From: JAJXWB01 sp047605445
GTDB taxonomy: Bacteria > Pseudomonadota > Alphaproteobacteria > Rhizobiales > Beijerinckiaceae
Assembly: GCA_047605445.1 (NCBI GenBank)
Contig: JASGFP010000054.1
Location: 1 to 25,264, forward strand
Length of the DNA: 25,264 nucleotides
Reading direction: 5' to 3'
Below, piece by piece: positions 1-9,300 of this stretch; position 1 is the first letter of the stretch, and each line of letters opens with the position of its first letter. Under the pieces are notes generated by a model. That model ran no database searches and was not told where the DNA came from. It worked only from the letters and a program-made list of their open reading frames with translations. A program made the translations under genes and the position numbers.

Positions 1-1422
1 ACCCGGCGCGCGCGGCTGACCGAAACCGTTCTGTTCGAAACGCCAGGCTCGCAGATCGACGCCTATGCGCGCGGCGCGCGCGGCAAGATCGAACCGGCGC
101 TGCGCGCCTTCGGCTTCGCCGGCGCGGACCCGACCGCCGACTACAAAGGCCTCGTGCAGACGATGGCCGAATCCGGCGGGACAGGCGACCGCTTCCTCGC
201 CTCGCTGCGGGCGCTTTGGGCCTATCAGGGCCAGAAGAAGCTGATCGTGTGGGGCGTCGTCTTTTTCGCCTTCGCGTGGCTGCTCGGCATGATGGCGACC
301 GACCGCTCCTGGCTCGACCCGCTGCAGTCGGGCGGCGACAGCCTGAAGGGCGCCGCCGGCTGGATTTCCGCGCATCTCGGGTTGCTGGCGAACGCCGCCA
401 GCATCGCCAAGGTGATCGGCCTGTTGTGCTTCGCCCTGCTGTTTTGGCGCGCATGGCGCTTCTCGCAGCCGCTGTGGCGCGGCGCGCAATTGCTCGACAT
501 GGACATAGCCGCGCGGAAAACCGATCTCGATCATCAGATCGCCCATCACGCGCGGCGCGTCGACGCGCTGACGCGCGAGGCCGACGCGCTGGCCGAGCGC
601 GCGGGCGAGGCGGAAAAGCGAGCGGGCGGAGGCGGCGGCGCGATTGTCGCGCCGGCCTTCATGCGCGCGACGCCCGGCCATGCGATGGAGGCGCGCGCCT
701 ATTTCGCCGCGCTGGATTCCATTTCTTCCGGCGAGGGCGACGCTAAAGCCGCGGGCGTCGCGCCCTCGCGCTACGTCATCGCGCTGGATTCGCTCGACCG
801 CCTGTCGCCCCCGCGCGCGCTGGCGCTGCTGCAGGCCGTGTCGTCGGCTCTCGCCCGACCGGCCTTCGCGCTTGTGACCGCCTTCGATCCACGTCACTTC
901 GATTCGCTCGAAGGCGCCGGCGTCGCGCTGTTGCGCATCGTGCAGACGCCCTTCGCGCTCGGCGGTGGCGAGGCGCCGGCATGGAGCGCATTCGTCGAGC
1001 AACTCGCCGGCCGCGCGCCTGCGCCCCGCGCCGAACGCGCGCCGCAGGCGACATCGAAGCTGGACCTGCCGCTGGCGGAGCCGGAGACCAGGCTGCTGAC
1101 CGCGCTGGCCGCTCTCGCCGGCCCCGCGCCGCGCAACGTCAACCGCCTCGTCAACGCCTATCGTCTCGCCCGCCACGACGCGCCCGACGATCTCGCCGCG
1201 CTCGCCTGCCAGCTCGCGCTCATGATCGGCGGAACGCGCACCGAGCGCGACGCTGTGGCCAGGGCGCTCGCCGCCAGCGATCCGGCGACTGCTTTCGCCG
1301 CGCCGGACGCGGGTCCGCGCGTCGCCGCCGCATTGCAGGCGGCAGCCAGCGCGCAGGGCGGCGCGGTGACGACCGCCTCCGCCATTCGCGCCGGCGCCGT
1401 CGCGCGCATGTGGACGCTTTAG
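1..1422 (+). CDS. KAP-type P-loop NTPase with membrane segments (5' end missing)
   Basis: The reading frame is open from base 1, so the start and the Walker A region lie left of the window; 473 residues are visible. Two hydrophobic segments (about nt 235-300 and 400-465) are followed by a charged helical, coiled-coil-like stretch (nt 510-630). A Walker B-like strand, YVIALDSLDRLSPP, lies near nt 771-812, and a PRNVNRLVNAYRLAR helix near nt 1129-1173. Membrane helices between Walker A and Walker B, a D-x-L-D-R Walker B and a C-terminal PR-x-x-x-R-x-x-N helix are the pattern of KAP family NTPases, which are thought to organise membrane-associated complexes. The first acidic residue of the usual DDLDR motif appears as LDSLDR. 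The role here is unknown. The CDS itself is certain; the KAP assignment is moderately sure because Walker A is not visible. Confidence 0.75.
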   Translation, partial: TRRARLTETVLFETPGSQIDAYARGARGKIEPALRAFGFAGADPTADYKGLVQTMAESGGTGDRFLASLRALWAYQGQKKLIVWGVVFFAFAWLLGMMATDRSWLDPLQSGGDSLKGAAGWISAHLGLLANAASIAKVIGLLCFALLFWRAWRFSQPLWRGAQLLDMDIAARKTDLDHQIAHHARRVDALTREADALAERAGEAEKRAGGGGGAIVAPAFMRATPGHAMEARAYFAALDSISSGEGDAKAAGVAPSRYVIALDSLDRLSPPRALALLQAVSSALARPAFALVTAFDPRHFDSLEGAGVALLRIVQTPFALGGGEAPAWSAFVEQLAGRAPAPRAERAPQATSKLDLPLAEPETRLLTALAALAGPAPRNVNRLVNAYRLARHDAPDDLAALACQLALMIGGTRTERDAVARALAASDPATAFAAPDAGPRVAAALQAAASAQGGAVTTASAIRAGAVARMWTL

Positions 1423-1433
1423 ACGATTGGTTC

Positions 1434-1451
1434 GCGAGCTTTCAGGCTCGC
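1434..1451. repeat. Short GCGAGC...GCTCGC palindrome after the KAP gene
   Basis: Six-base arms (GCGAGC / GCTCGC) flank a 6-base loop, starting 12 bp after the TAG stop at 1420-1422. The sequence around it is nearly identical to the unit at 18454-18478 (one difference over about 20 bases), so this is a dispersed repeat unit. It could form a transcript-end hairpin, but no T-rich tract follows, so a classical intrinsic terminator is not supported. Confidence 0.6.
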
Positions 1452-1552
1452 AAATCCCGCGCTGAATCATTACGCGCCGCTAACGTTGCGGCGCCTACGG
1501 TTTGTTATGAACAGGCGCGCATCATGTGCGGATCATTGTTGCGACCCGCGTC

Positions 1553-1933
1553 ATGTCCGATTTTGCGTCCGTTCTCGAATGTATCGAACGTGAGAGCGCC
1601 GAGCGCTCCGCCTTCCGGCCGACAGTCTTCCTGCATCACGCATTTTGCGCGGAAAGAGCTCCGCCGCGCGGGACGGTCCGCCCGCACGAAGCTCTCGCCG
1701 CCTATGCGGAAAGCCACGCGCGCGACGAGACGGCGCCGCCCCCGAACGAGCCCAACGATGGCGCCCTGAGGCGCGCGATCGCGGCCGCGCGCGGCGACGC
1801 GCGTAAACTACGAGCGCTGCGCCGTCTGGCCGCGCGCAAGCTGCATCCCGATCGCGGCGGCGACGGCGCGGCGCTGGCGGAATGCAACGCGCTGATCGAT
1901 GCGGCGCTCACGACTTCTCGAAAAAGAACCTGA
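1553..1933 (+). CDS. Small protein with J-domain-like C-terminus
   Basis: A 126-residue protein. The C-terminal third reads LRALRRLAARKLHPDRGGD followed by a short helix (AALAECNALIDAAL). This matches helix II, the HPD signature (H98-P99-D100) and helix III of a DnaJ J-domain, the part that stimulates Hsp70 ATPase. The N-terminal 70 residues match no domain I recognise, and no clear helix I or Gly/Phe or zinc region is seen, so it is a J-like protein rather than full DnaJ. ATG 1553 has no good ribosome binding site; GTG 1526 in the same frame is an alternative with AGG about 9 bases upstream. The 3' end overlaps the convergent gene on the other strand by 26 bp. Its position after the KAP NTPase suggests, but does not prove, a functional link. 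Confidence 0.72.
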   Translation: MSDFASVLECIERESAERSAFRPTVFLHHAFCAERAPPRGTVRPHEALAAYAESHARDETAPPPNEPNDGALRRAIAAARGDARKLRALRRLAARKLHPDRGGDGAALAECNALIDAALTTSRKRT

Positions 1934-2708
1934 GCTGCTTGTCGGCTTTCGGATCGCACGGCGCGGCGACGATCTCGAACGGGAATTTCGCCTTGTCGTC
2001 GGCGAGCTTGGGGATCGTCCAGCACTGCTTTTCGGACGAACGGACGACAGTCGGCTCCCCTTGCTTGTAGTCGGCGGACCAGCCGGCGCCCGGCGCGCCG
2101 CATTTCTGAAGCGCGACGAGCGGCCTCGGGGCCCCTTGCGCCACCCCGACGCAAAGGCCTTCGGCCTTGTCGATCTTCAAGGCGTCGCCCGTGCGCACGA
2201 AGCGGTTGGCCGAACCGTCGCCTGGACAGGTATCGAGCGCAAGCTGCGCGCCCTCGATCCACTTGCCGCCGCGCGCGACGACGCAGCTCTGCGAGGCGCC
2301 GGGAAAATCGGGATAGATCATCTCGCCTTTCGGTTGCGCGGCGACAGCCGCCGCCGCCCTGGCCCCCGTCAGAGCGCGCGCGCAGATTTTCGCGCCGGCG
2401 TTTTCCCAGCACGCGCCCTTGCGCGTCAGCGTGCCGAGCGGCGTGTGCGCATGCGTCGATTTCGGATCGGCGTTCCACGAGGCTTCCGCCGTCTGGCCGC
2501 CGGGATTGACGTTGACGTAGGCGAAAAATTCCTTACCGTTTATGCGGAACGAACCGTCGGGGTCGGCCTCGAACAGACATTCGCCGTCGATATAGGACAT
2601 GCCCTTGACGATCAGCGTGCACGAGGCCGGCCGCGACGCTGCGAGCGCGCCCGACGAGAGCAATCCCGCCAGCGCGAGCGCGCCGCCCGCCACACAGAGA
2701 TATTTCAT
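1908..2708 (-). CDS. Exported protein with ricin-B-like C-terminal half
   Basis: A 266-residue protein with a clear Sec signal peptide (MKYLCVAGGALALAGLL...ALA, cleavage near residue 23) and many cysteines in the mature part, so it is probably periplasmic or secreted. From about residue 140 it shows CVVARGGKWIEG, LALDTCPGD, LCVGVAQG and LVALQKC, a pattern like ricin-type beta-trefoil repeats, which often bind sugars. The assignment is by eye only. The N-terminal half, including CTLIVKGMSYIDGECLFE, is not recognised. A GGGG-containing site lies about 8 bases upstream of the ATG. The gene starts 18 bp after the DUF4424 gene stops, which suggests one transcript. Its end overlaps the J-like gene tail to tail. 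Confidence 0.72.
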   Translation of the reverse strand: MKYLCVAGGALALAGLLSSGALAASRPASCTLIVKGMSYIDGECLFEADPDGSFRINGKEFFAYVNVNPGGQTAEASWNADPKSTHAHTPLGTLTRKGACWENAGAKICARALTGARAAAAVAAQPKGEMIYPDFPGASQSCVVARGGKWIEGAQLALDTCPGDGSANRFVRTGDALKIDKAEGLCVGVAQGAPRPLVALQKCGAPGAGWSADYKQGEPTVVRSSEKQCWTIPKLADDKAKFPFEIVAAPCDPKADKQLRFFFEKS

Positions 2709-2726
2709 CGCTCTGCCCCTGCCCGA

Positions 2727-3716
2727 TTATTCGCCTGTGCGCACGATCATGATGTCGATGTCGCGCGTCGGCGTGAAATTCTGATGGCGGACCTCGAATG
2801 TCGTCGGCCCGACTTTCTTGACGCCGGTCTCGCAGAAGCTGATCAGCGCATCGGGCCTGCCCTTGTCGATGGTCAGCCGGTAGTCGCCGATCGGCCCGGC
2901 CCAGTTGGCGCCCGTCGTCAGCACATAGCCGATCCGCCATTCCGGCGGCGGAACGCCCTTGTTCCGGCGCGTCATCGCCTGCACGCCCTTGATGAAATCC
3001 GAGTCGGCGCAGAAGCGCGCCTGATAGTCGCGCTTCGTCTCGGCGTCAGCGTCCCTATCGAGCAGCGAGGTCTGCACCGTCCCGCCGACGCTCGGGCGAT
3101 AGCGATGCTCGATCGCGATTTCGCGGCCGGCGGGAAAGGTCTGATTCCAGAACCAGGTCTGCTTCAGCGTCCATTCCGGCGCGATATGACGCTCCATCCC
3201 CTTGCCCACGTCGTATTCGTCGACGCGCACGATTTTTTCGGCCTCGAGCTTCTTCTGCTCCACCTTCGGCAGCGCATCGAGCGCGGCCTGCGTTTTTTTC
3301 GCGCGCGGCATCAGCGGAATGTTCAGCGCCTTGAGCCGCGCCGCCACGTCGTGGCCTGCGACCAGCGCCTTCTGTTCGACGTCGGCTTTCACGGGCGCGC
3401 CGTCGACGCTCGTGCGGAATTCGAGGAAATTCTCGGCCTCGTCGTCGGGCACGGCAATATTGTTGGCGTCGTTCCAGTCCACGCCCGGCATGGGAAAGGC
3501 GACCGTCACGGTCCGGTCGGCGGTTCCGCGATTGAAGAAGCGATAGCGCACGACGATCTCTTTTTCGGAAATCGCCAGGTCCTCCGACCGCATTTCGATA
3601 TCGTTCGCCTTGCCGAAGACGAGTCCGCCGGCCGTGAGCGCGGCGCTGGTGTCGTTGGCGAGCGCAGGCGGCGCGCAGGCGCATGCGAGCAAGGCAAGCA
3701 ACAAAGAAACCCGCAC
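2727..3716 (-). CDS. Exported DUF4424 family protein
   Basis: A 329-residue protein beginning at GTG 3716 (MRVSLLLALLACAC...ALA), where a signal peptide starts and a G-rich site lies about 7 bases upstream. The frame extends to TTG 3773, and another GTG lies at 3737, but both would add residues before the signal peptide. The mature start (NDTSAALTAGGLVF) and the stretches IEMRSEDLAIS and IVVRYRFFNRG, then TVAFPMPGVDW, match the DUF4424 family as I know it from Rhizobiales. The function of the family is unknown. LLAC could be a weak lipobox, so a lipoprotein is possible. It lies 74 bp downstream of mobB and just upstream of the ricin-like exported protein, with which it probably forms a transcription unit. 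Confidence 0.82.
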   Translation of the reverse strand: MRVSLLLALLACACAPPALANDTSAALTAGGLVFGKANDIEMRSEDLAISEKEIVVRYRFFNRGTADRTVTVAFPMPGVDWNDANNIAVPDDEAENFLEFRTSVDGAPVKADVEQKALVAGHDVAARLKALNIPLMPRAKKTQAALDALPKVEQKKLEAEKIVRVDEYDVGKGMERHIAPEWTLKQTWFWNQTFPAGREIAIEHRYRPSVGGTVQTSLLDRDADAETKRDYQARFCADSDFIKGVQAMTRRNKGVPPPEWRIGYVLTTGANWAGPIGDYRLTIDKGRPDALISFCETGVKKVGPTTFEVRHQNFTPTRDIDIMIVRTGE

Positions 3717-3790
3717 GGCGCCGACCCCCGATTGCACCCGGCGCAGCAAACAGGATTTGCCGCGCGCCGACAAGCAAGGACACGCGCCGG

Positions 3791-4321
3791 CTAGCCCTGC
3801 GCCTCCAGAATCCGCAGCGCCGCCTCCAGCGGCTGCGCATGCGCCAGCAGGAGGTCTGCGGCTGCGGCGACATCGTCGATATGCGCATGCGGCAAATGCG
3901 CCGGCGGCTCGGCGAGATCGGAGATCAGAGCGACGATCTGCTCGTCCTCGCTATGGCGCAGCGGCTTGCCGTTGGCGGCGCGATAAATCTCGATCTTGCG
4001 ATGCGCACCGGACCGGAACCCCTCGACCAGCACGATGTCGACCGGCGCGAACATGCGCAGCAGATCGCCGAGGCGCGGCTCCGGCCCATCGCGCAATTCG
4101 GTCAGCAGCGCCAGCCGCTTGCCGGAGGCGACCAGCACCTGTTCCGCGCCTGCCTCGCGGTGGCGGTGCGAATCCTTGCCGGGCTTGTCCATGTCGAAGG
4201 CGTGATGCGCGTGCTTCAGCGTCGAAACCGTGAGGCCGCGCCGCCTGATCTCCGGAATGACCTTCTCGATCAGCGTGGTCTTGCCCGCCCCGCTCCACCC
4301 TGCAAGGCCGATCACGCGCAT
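3791..4321 (-). CDS. mobB: Molybdopterin-guanine dinucleotide biosynthesis adaptor MobB
   Basis: A 176-residue P-loop GTPase. The Walker A motif GWSGAGKTTL is at residues 8-17, followed by the family-typical TLKHAHHAFDMDKPGKDSHRHREAGA (nucleotide- and MobA-interacting region) and the Walker B-like VDIVLVEGFR. MobB binds GTP and helps MobA attach GMP to molybdopterin, giving the bis-MGD cofactor of DMSO-reductase-type enzymes in the cytoplasm. The length matches the family. The ATG at 4321 has only a weak upstream purine tract. The gene faces away from the DUF2478 gene, with 27 bp between the two starts, and is separated by that gene from mobA on the same strand. No molybdoenzyme gene is seen in the window. 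Confidence 0.95.
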   Translation of the reverse strand: MRVIGLAGWSGAGKTTLIEKVIPEIRRRGLTVSTLKHAHHAFDMDKPGKDSHRHREAGAEQVLVASGKRLALLTELRDGPEPRLGDLLRMFAPVDIVLVEGFRSGAHRKIEIYRAANGKPLRHSEDEQIVALISDLAEPPAHLPHAHIDDVAAAADLLLAHAQPLEAALRILEAQG

Positions 4322-4348
4322 GGCCGGCCCGTTCTTTCTGGATCGTTC

Positions 4349-4906
4349 ATGTTGCTGTATCTAGCAGAGGCCATGGGACATGCGGAAGCAGCGCCGGTAA
4401 GCCGCCTTGCGGCCATCGTCTTCGATCGCGACGAAGCGGTCGACGAAATCATGCGCGCCTTCATCGCCGCGTTGCGCGCGCGCGGCGTCAAGGTCGCGGG
4501 CCTCGTGCAGGAGCCGGGCGCAGACGACCATGACCAGCACGTGCGCGACCTGACGACCGGCGAGAGCCTGCCGATCATGCAGGATCTCGGCGCGGAGGCG
4601 ACAGGCTGCGCGGTCGATCCCGCGGCCATCGCCGTCGCCGCCCGCATGCTCGACCGTGCGCGCGCCGAAAGGCCCGGCCTGCTCGTCGTCAACCGTTTCG
4701 GCCGCCTCGAAAGCGAGGGCGCCGGCATGATCGCGGAAATCGGCGCAGCCGTGTCGGAGGGCGAGGCGGTGCTGATCGCCGTGCCGCTGCGCTACGGCGA
4801 TCCGTGGAATGCTTTTGCTGGCGGCCTCGATGCGCAGATGCGGCCCGATCTGAGGGCGCTCGAGAACTGGTGGCGCGCGATCGGGCGCGAAAACGCCTCA
4901 GCCTGA
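4349..4906 (+). CDS. DUF2478 family protein
   Basis: A 185-residue protein. Its pattern (LAAIVFDRDEAVDEIM, VAGLVQEPG, DLTTGESLPIMQDLG, LLVVNRFGRLESEGAG, a C-terminal Asn-Ala-Phe-Ala-Gly-Gly segment and a final NWW) fits the DUF2478 family. These small proteins of unknown function have a P-loop-like or nucleotide-handling fold and are repeatedly found beside molybdenum-related genes; the latter point is from memory. Here the gene sits on the opposite strand between mobB and mobA, which supports a role connected with molybdenum cofactor or molybdate. ATG 4349 has GGA about 6 bases upstream; ATG 4373 in the same frame is an alternative with AGAGG only 2 bases away. The end overlaps mobA tail to tail by 9 bp. 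Confidence 0.82.
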   Translation: MLLYLAEAMGHAEAAPVSRLAAIVFDRDEAVDEIMRAFIAALRARGVKVAGLVQEPGADDHDQHVRDLTTGESLPIMQDLGAEATGCAVDPAAIAVAARMLDRARAERPGLLVVNRFGRLESEGAGMIAEIGAAVSEGEAVLIAVPLRYGDPWNAFAGGLDAQMRPDLRALENWWRAIGRENASA

Positions 4907-5500
4907 TCGCGCCCAGTCCTCGGCGCGCGCCAGATCCTCGGGCCGGTTGACGTTGAAGAACGGATCGCGCGGCGCATCCGCCCATTCGGCGATCGCTGGC
5001 GACTGCTGCGTGACGAAAATTTCGGCCTTGCGCAGGCCCTCCTCGATGAGCGCGCGGCGCAGCGCCGCTTCCAGCCTGACGGACCAGAGCGCAATCACAT
5101 GATGCCGACGGCTACCGGAAGCAGCAGCCGCCATCGTCGTCCCGGTTCCGCGCCTCGCCGCCTCCAGCCGTGCGACGAGATCGAGCGGCGCGAAGGGAAC
5201 GTCGACCGACAGGGTGCAGAGCGAAGCGAAGCCCTCGTCCCGCGCCAGACGAAGCCCCGCCAGAACACCCGCAAGCGGCCCCGCGTCGGCGATCTCGTCG
5301 GCGACGACAGGCAGGCCGAAGGCGGCGAAGCGCGCGGCATCGCCATTGGCGTTGAGCGCCAGCGCGCCGCATTGCGGGCCAAGCCGCGCCATTGCATGCG
5401 CAAGCAGCGGCTTGTCCGCGAGGCGCAGCATCGCCTTGTCGGCGCCGCCCATGCGCCGCCCCTGCCCGCCGGCGAGGATCAGGCCGAGCGTGTCACGCAT
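4898..5500 (-). CDS. mobA: Molybdenum cofactor guanylyltransferase MobA
   Basis: A 200-residue nucleotidyltransferase. The GTP-binding signature LILAGGQGRRMGGADK is at residues 7-22, followed by DAGPLAGVLAGL and the metal-binding TLSVDVPF, and a C-terminal FFNVNRPEDLARAE. These are the conserved landmarks of MobA, which transfers GMP from GTP to Mo-molybdopterin. Related MocA enzymes (CMP transfer) have different signature residues, but the distinction by eye is not absolute. The start ATG lies 9 bp after the stop of the upstream outer-membrane protein gene, so the two are probably co-transcribed. The 3' end overlaps the DUF2478 gene. Confidence 0.95.
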   Translation of the reverse strand: MRDTLGLILAGGQGRRMGGADKAMLRLADKPLLAHAMARLGPQCGALALNANGDAARFAAFGLPVVADEIADAGPLAGVLAGLRLARDEGFASLCTLSVDVPFAPLDLVARLEAARRGTGTTMAAAASGSRRHHVIALWSVRLEAALRRALIEEGLRKAEIFVTQQSPAIAEWADAPRDPFFNVNRPEDLARAEDWARSG

Positions 5501-5509
5501 TGCGCGCGG

Positions 5510-6283
5510 TCAGAATTTCCACCATAGCGCGCTGACAATGCCACGCTCGGCGGCCGAATTCACCCCGCGCAGCGCGATCAGCGCGCCGAGTTGCACCGCC
5601 AGCGCCTCCGTCACATCGTAGACAAAGCTCGCCTTCATCTTCTGCGACAGCATGAAGCGGTCGCCGAGCCGGCCCGGATTGATCGCGGTGAAAGTCTGCA
5701 GCATCAGAGTCGTGCGCTCGAGGGGCCGCACGGCGTAGGTCGCGTCCAGCCGTATCTGGTGGCCGAACGCCGCGCGCGTGCGAAAACCGATCTGGAAATC
5801 GACATAGCCGCCGAAGCCGAGAACCTCCAGCTTGCGGCCGAACAGCAGCCGCGCGTCGACCTGCGCGCGTTCGCGCATGTCGGAATATTCTGCGGCGCTG
5901 CGCCCGGCGGGCGCATAGCGCATCGTCGCCTGTGCGGAAAAGATATTGTCGCCGCTCTCGAGAATTTTCACTCGTGCGCCGGCCTCGGCAACGCCGAAAC
6001 GCGTGCGGCTGACGCCGGGCGGTTTGGCGCGAAATGTGAACCACGAGGGATCGCCGATCAGCGTGATGGATTCGCTTAGGCCGTATTCGGCATAGGTCGA
6101 AAGTTCGAACTTTCGCCACGCCGGAATGGCGCCGCCGCGCCCAAAGGCGTCATAGGCGAGACGCGCCTCGGTGAAGGCGAGTTCGGCGATGATCTGCCCA
6201 TGCTCGGGCGCCTGCATGAAGGCGCCAGCCAACGCAAGTTCCGGCGCGAAAAGCGCAAGGCAAACGCAAAATACACGCAACAT
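5510..6283 (-). CDS. Predicted outer-membrane beta-barrel protein
   Basis: A 257-residue protein with a signal peptide (MLRVFCVCLALFAPELALA, cleavage near residue 19). Alternating polar/aromatic strands follow (for example KFELSTYAEYGLSESITLIGD, RTRFGVAEAGARVKI, DARLLFGRKLEVLGFGGYVDF), and the protein ends in WWKF. A terminal Phe after such strands is typical of outer-membrane barrels assembled by the BAM complex. No specific family or substrate is recognised, so this is an unknown exported barrel. The gene is 114 bp downstream of the large GH94 gene and 9 bp upstream of mobA on the same strand, so a role in handling the glycan linked to the GH94 protein is possible but speculative. Confidence 0.75.
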   Translation of the reverse strand: MLRVFCVCLALFAPELALAGAFMQAPEHGQIIAELAFTEARLAYDAFGRGGAIPAWRKFELSTYAEYGLSESITLIGDPSWFTFRAKPPGVSRTRFGVAEAGARVKILESGDNIFSAQATMRYAPAGRSAAEYSDMRERAQVDARLLFGRKLEVLGFGGYVDFQIGFRTRAAFGHQIRLDATYAVRPLERTTLMLQTFTAINPGRLGDRFMLSQKMKASFVYDVTEALAVQLGALIALRGVNSAAERGIVSALWWKF

Positions 6284-6397
6284 GAAACGGTCTGAAAACT
6301 GTCAACCCCGCCGGGCATGTTACGCGCCGCCCGGCAAAAGTCGAGAAACCCCGAAATTTGACCGATTTCGTCGCCTCGCAGGCGGCAGTGTCCGGGC

Positions 6398-9300
6398 TCA
6401 GGCCGTCTCCGTTGTCCTCGCCTCGGCGGCAGGCGCGTAGACCTTGCCCTTGTAGGTCACGCGCTTCAGTTGCAGAACGCCCTTGGGATCGAAGGCGTCG
6501 GCGCGCAGCGAGAATTCGCCCTTGTCGAGTTGCAGGCCGAGCAGCGCATAGGCTGATATCATCATCCGCGCCGCAGAGCCGGTATACCAGGCCCAGCCGC
6601 CGCGCCCTTCGTAGCCCGGTCCCTCGTAGACGTCGGCGGCCTGCTGGTGCGGCGGCAGGCCGTAGCGTTCGGCAGCTTCGGGCGTCGCATATTTCGACAG
6701 CGGCGAAATCTCGAACCAGCACTTGTAGGCCCGCGCATAGAGGCGCGCGGCCTCGTTCGCGTCGCCTTTCGCCTGCGCCTGTTCCGCCAGCATCGTCAAC
6801 GCGTCCACAAACCAGGAATCGCCGTGCGAATATTGGCCGCCATTCTCGCGTACGCCCGGCGGATATTCGGCGGAGCGGCCTGGGAAGGGATCGGACTGCT
6901 CGTCGTAATGCGGATTGACCAGCAGGATGCGGTCCGGCCGCTCCAGCACGTTCAGGGCCTTTTCGACGCTTTCCACGCCGCGCGAAAAATCGACGGCGCG
7001 CGAGATGACCGGCCAGGACGCGACCATTGCGCTCATCGGCGTCACTTCCTTGCCGCTGTCGGCGAAGGCGCGCAGATAGCGGTCGCCGCGCCAGCACTTG
7101 TCGAGCGCATCGCGCAGCCGCGCCGCCGTGTCGCGATAGCGCGCGGCGAGATCGCGCTTGCCGCGCCGGTCGCAGAGCTTGGCGAAATCGACGAGAATGC
7201 CGTGCAGGAAGAAGCCGACCCACACACTCTCGCCCTTGCCCTCGAGGCCGATGAGATTCATGCCGTCGTCCCAGTCGCCGGCGCCCATCAGCGGCAGGCC
7301 GTTGCGGCCGAAACGCGCCAGCGTCCATTCAATCGCGAGTCGGCAATGGTCGAACAGTTTCGCGCTTTCACGCGAGGGCAGCGGCACGTCGGCGTTGCTC
7401 TCGACGCCCTTGGGCAGATGCGCCGTCTCGATGAAGCCCGTCTCGACGTCGAGCACGGCGTCGTCGCCGGTCGCCGCCACATAGCGCAGCGTCACGAACG
7501 GCAGCCACAGATGCGGATCTGAGGCGATGGTGCGGTCGGCGAGCCCGGTGCCGCCGCCGGGCGCCGTGTGCCACCATTTCACCGCGTCGCCTTCGATGAA
7601 CTGCCGCGCGGCGTGCAGCAATATCTGCCGGCGCGTCAACTCCGGCGCGATGAAGACGAGAGGCAGAACGTCCTGCAGCTGGTCGCGATAGCCGGTCGCG
7701 CCGGAGCGTTGCGCCGGCCCGGTGCGGCCCCACAGCCGAGAGGCGAGCAGCTGATAGGGCAGCCAGTCGTTCACGAGCCGGTCGAATTCAGGCTGGTTGG
7801 TCTCGATGCGAAGAACGCCGAGCGCCTCGGTCCAGAATTTCTTCGTCTCGCCGAGCATGTGCGTCGCCCAGCCGACGCCGCGCGCCTTCTCGGCGAAATG
7901 CGCGGCTTCCTCCAGGCCGCCGGTCTGGCCGAGCGAAAAGACGACGGTCGCTTCGCCGCCTGCCTTCACTTCCACCGGCCCGCAGAAGGCCGCGACCGTG
8001 CGCTGGCGACGCGCATTGCTCAGCACCGGATGACTGTGCTCGACCATGTAGGGAACGCCGCCGCTGTTCGGCCCGATCGCGCGCTCGCGCGACGTCTCGG
8101 CGAATTCTGCGGCAAGCGACGTCGAGGCGAAGGCCCAGCCCTTGGCGAAATGGTTTTTCGGATTGCGGAAATAGAGCGCGCAGCCGTTGTCGTCGGTCTT
8201 GATCTGGATCGAGCCCTGGCTTTCCACCATCGTTTCGTCGAGCGCGATCTCCGCGATCGGCGCGACGTTGAAGATGCGGTCGCCGGCCGTCTTGTTGACG
8301 ATGCGCAGGATGTTAGTCTCGCAGGTCCGCCCGGGCGGCGCGAACACGGTCAGCTCGAGATCGAGATCGGCGCGCGTGCGGCGATAGACGACATAGCCCA
8401 GGCCGAACTCGGCTTCATACTTGCCGTCCTTGCGGCGCAGCGGCGCAAAAGTCGCGCAATCCGTGTCGCCGCTGGCGAGATCGTGCACATAGATCGCCTG
8501 GCCCGACGGCCCGTAGCGTCCCTCGCCCATGCGGAAGGGCGTCAGCGAATTCTGCCGGGCATTGACCGTGAAGGTGAATATGTCGCCTTCCGCGGTCATC
8601 ACGGCGCCTGCGCCATGATTATTGGCGATCACATGCGAATAGGGGCGCGGCAGGCCGGGCGTCACCGTCAGCGTCTTGCCGTCTGCGCCGAATGTCGCGG
8701 CGGCGCCTGGCAGCGCCGGCGCAGGCAGAAGCGTACGCGCGTGCGTCTCGACGCGCGCCAGCTCCTGCGCGCTCGGCGCATCGGCGTTGAGGTGCTGGGC
8801 GATGCATTCGACGGCGGTTGCGAAATCCTTCGCCCAGCCGTCGACGATGACGAGCTCGGCCGCGCTCTCGGGAGCGATGCGCGCCTCGAAAGAGAGAACG
8901 CCGCAGGGCTCGAAGGAATAGAGCAGGCCTTCGTCGGCGACATCGCGCATCGGCGCGCGGCCGAGCAGCGCATCGGGGTCGGCGGGCGTACCGAGCCCGT
9001 AGAAGCGCGACTTCATGTCTTCGTAGCCGATCAGCCGCACGTCGCCGGTCTCGCCCGGGCCGGCGGCATGGAAAGCGACCTCGTGCGACATCCGCCGTTG
9101 CGACTGGCGCAGGTGCGGCGTCTTGAGCAGGCGGTTCTGCACGATGATGGCGGCCGGCGCATTCATGAACCATGTGCCGACATGCAGCGCATTATAGGCC
9201 GCGTCGCGCCGCTCGGCGCCGGATTCGTTGACCACCCATTCGCGCAGCGTCGCGATGGAAATGCGGCGCGCACGCTTTTCGATATTGACGATCTTGAGCC

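Noticed and set aside
1899..3794. A 631-residue plus-strand frame opposite the exported-protein genes
   Set aside because: It is an antisense shadow; the minus-strand frames carry signal peptides and DUF4424 motifs.
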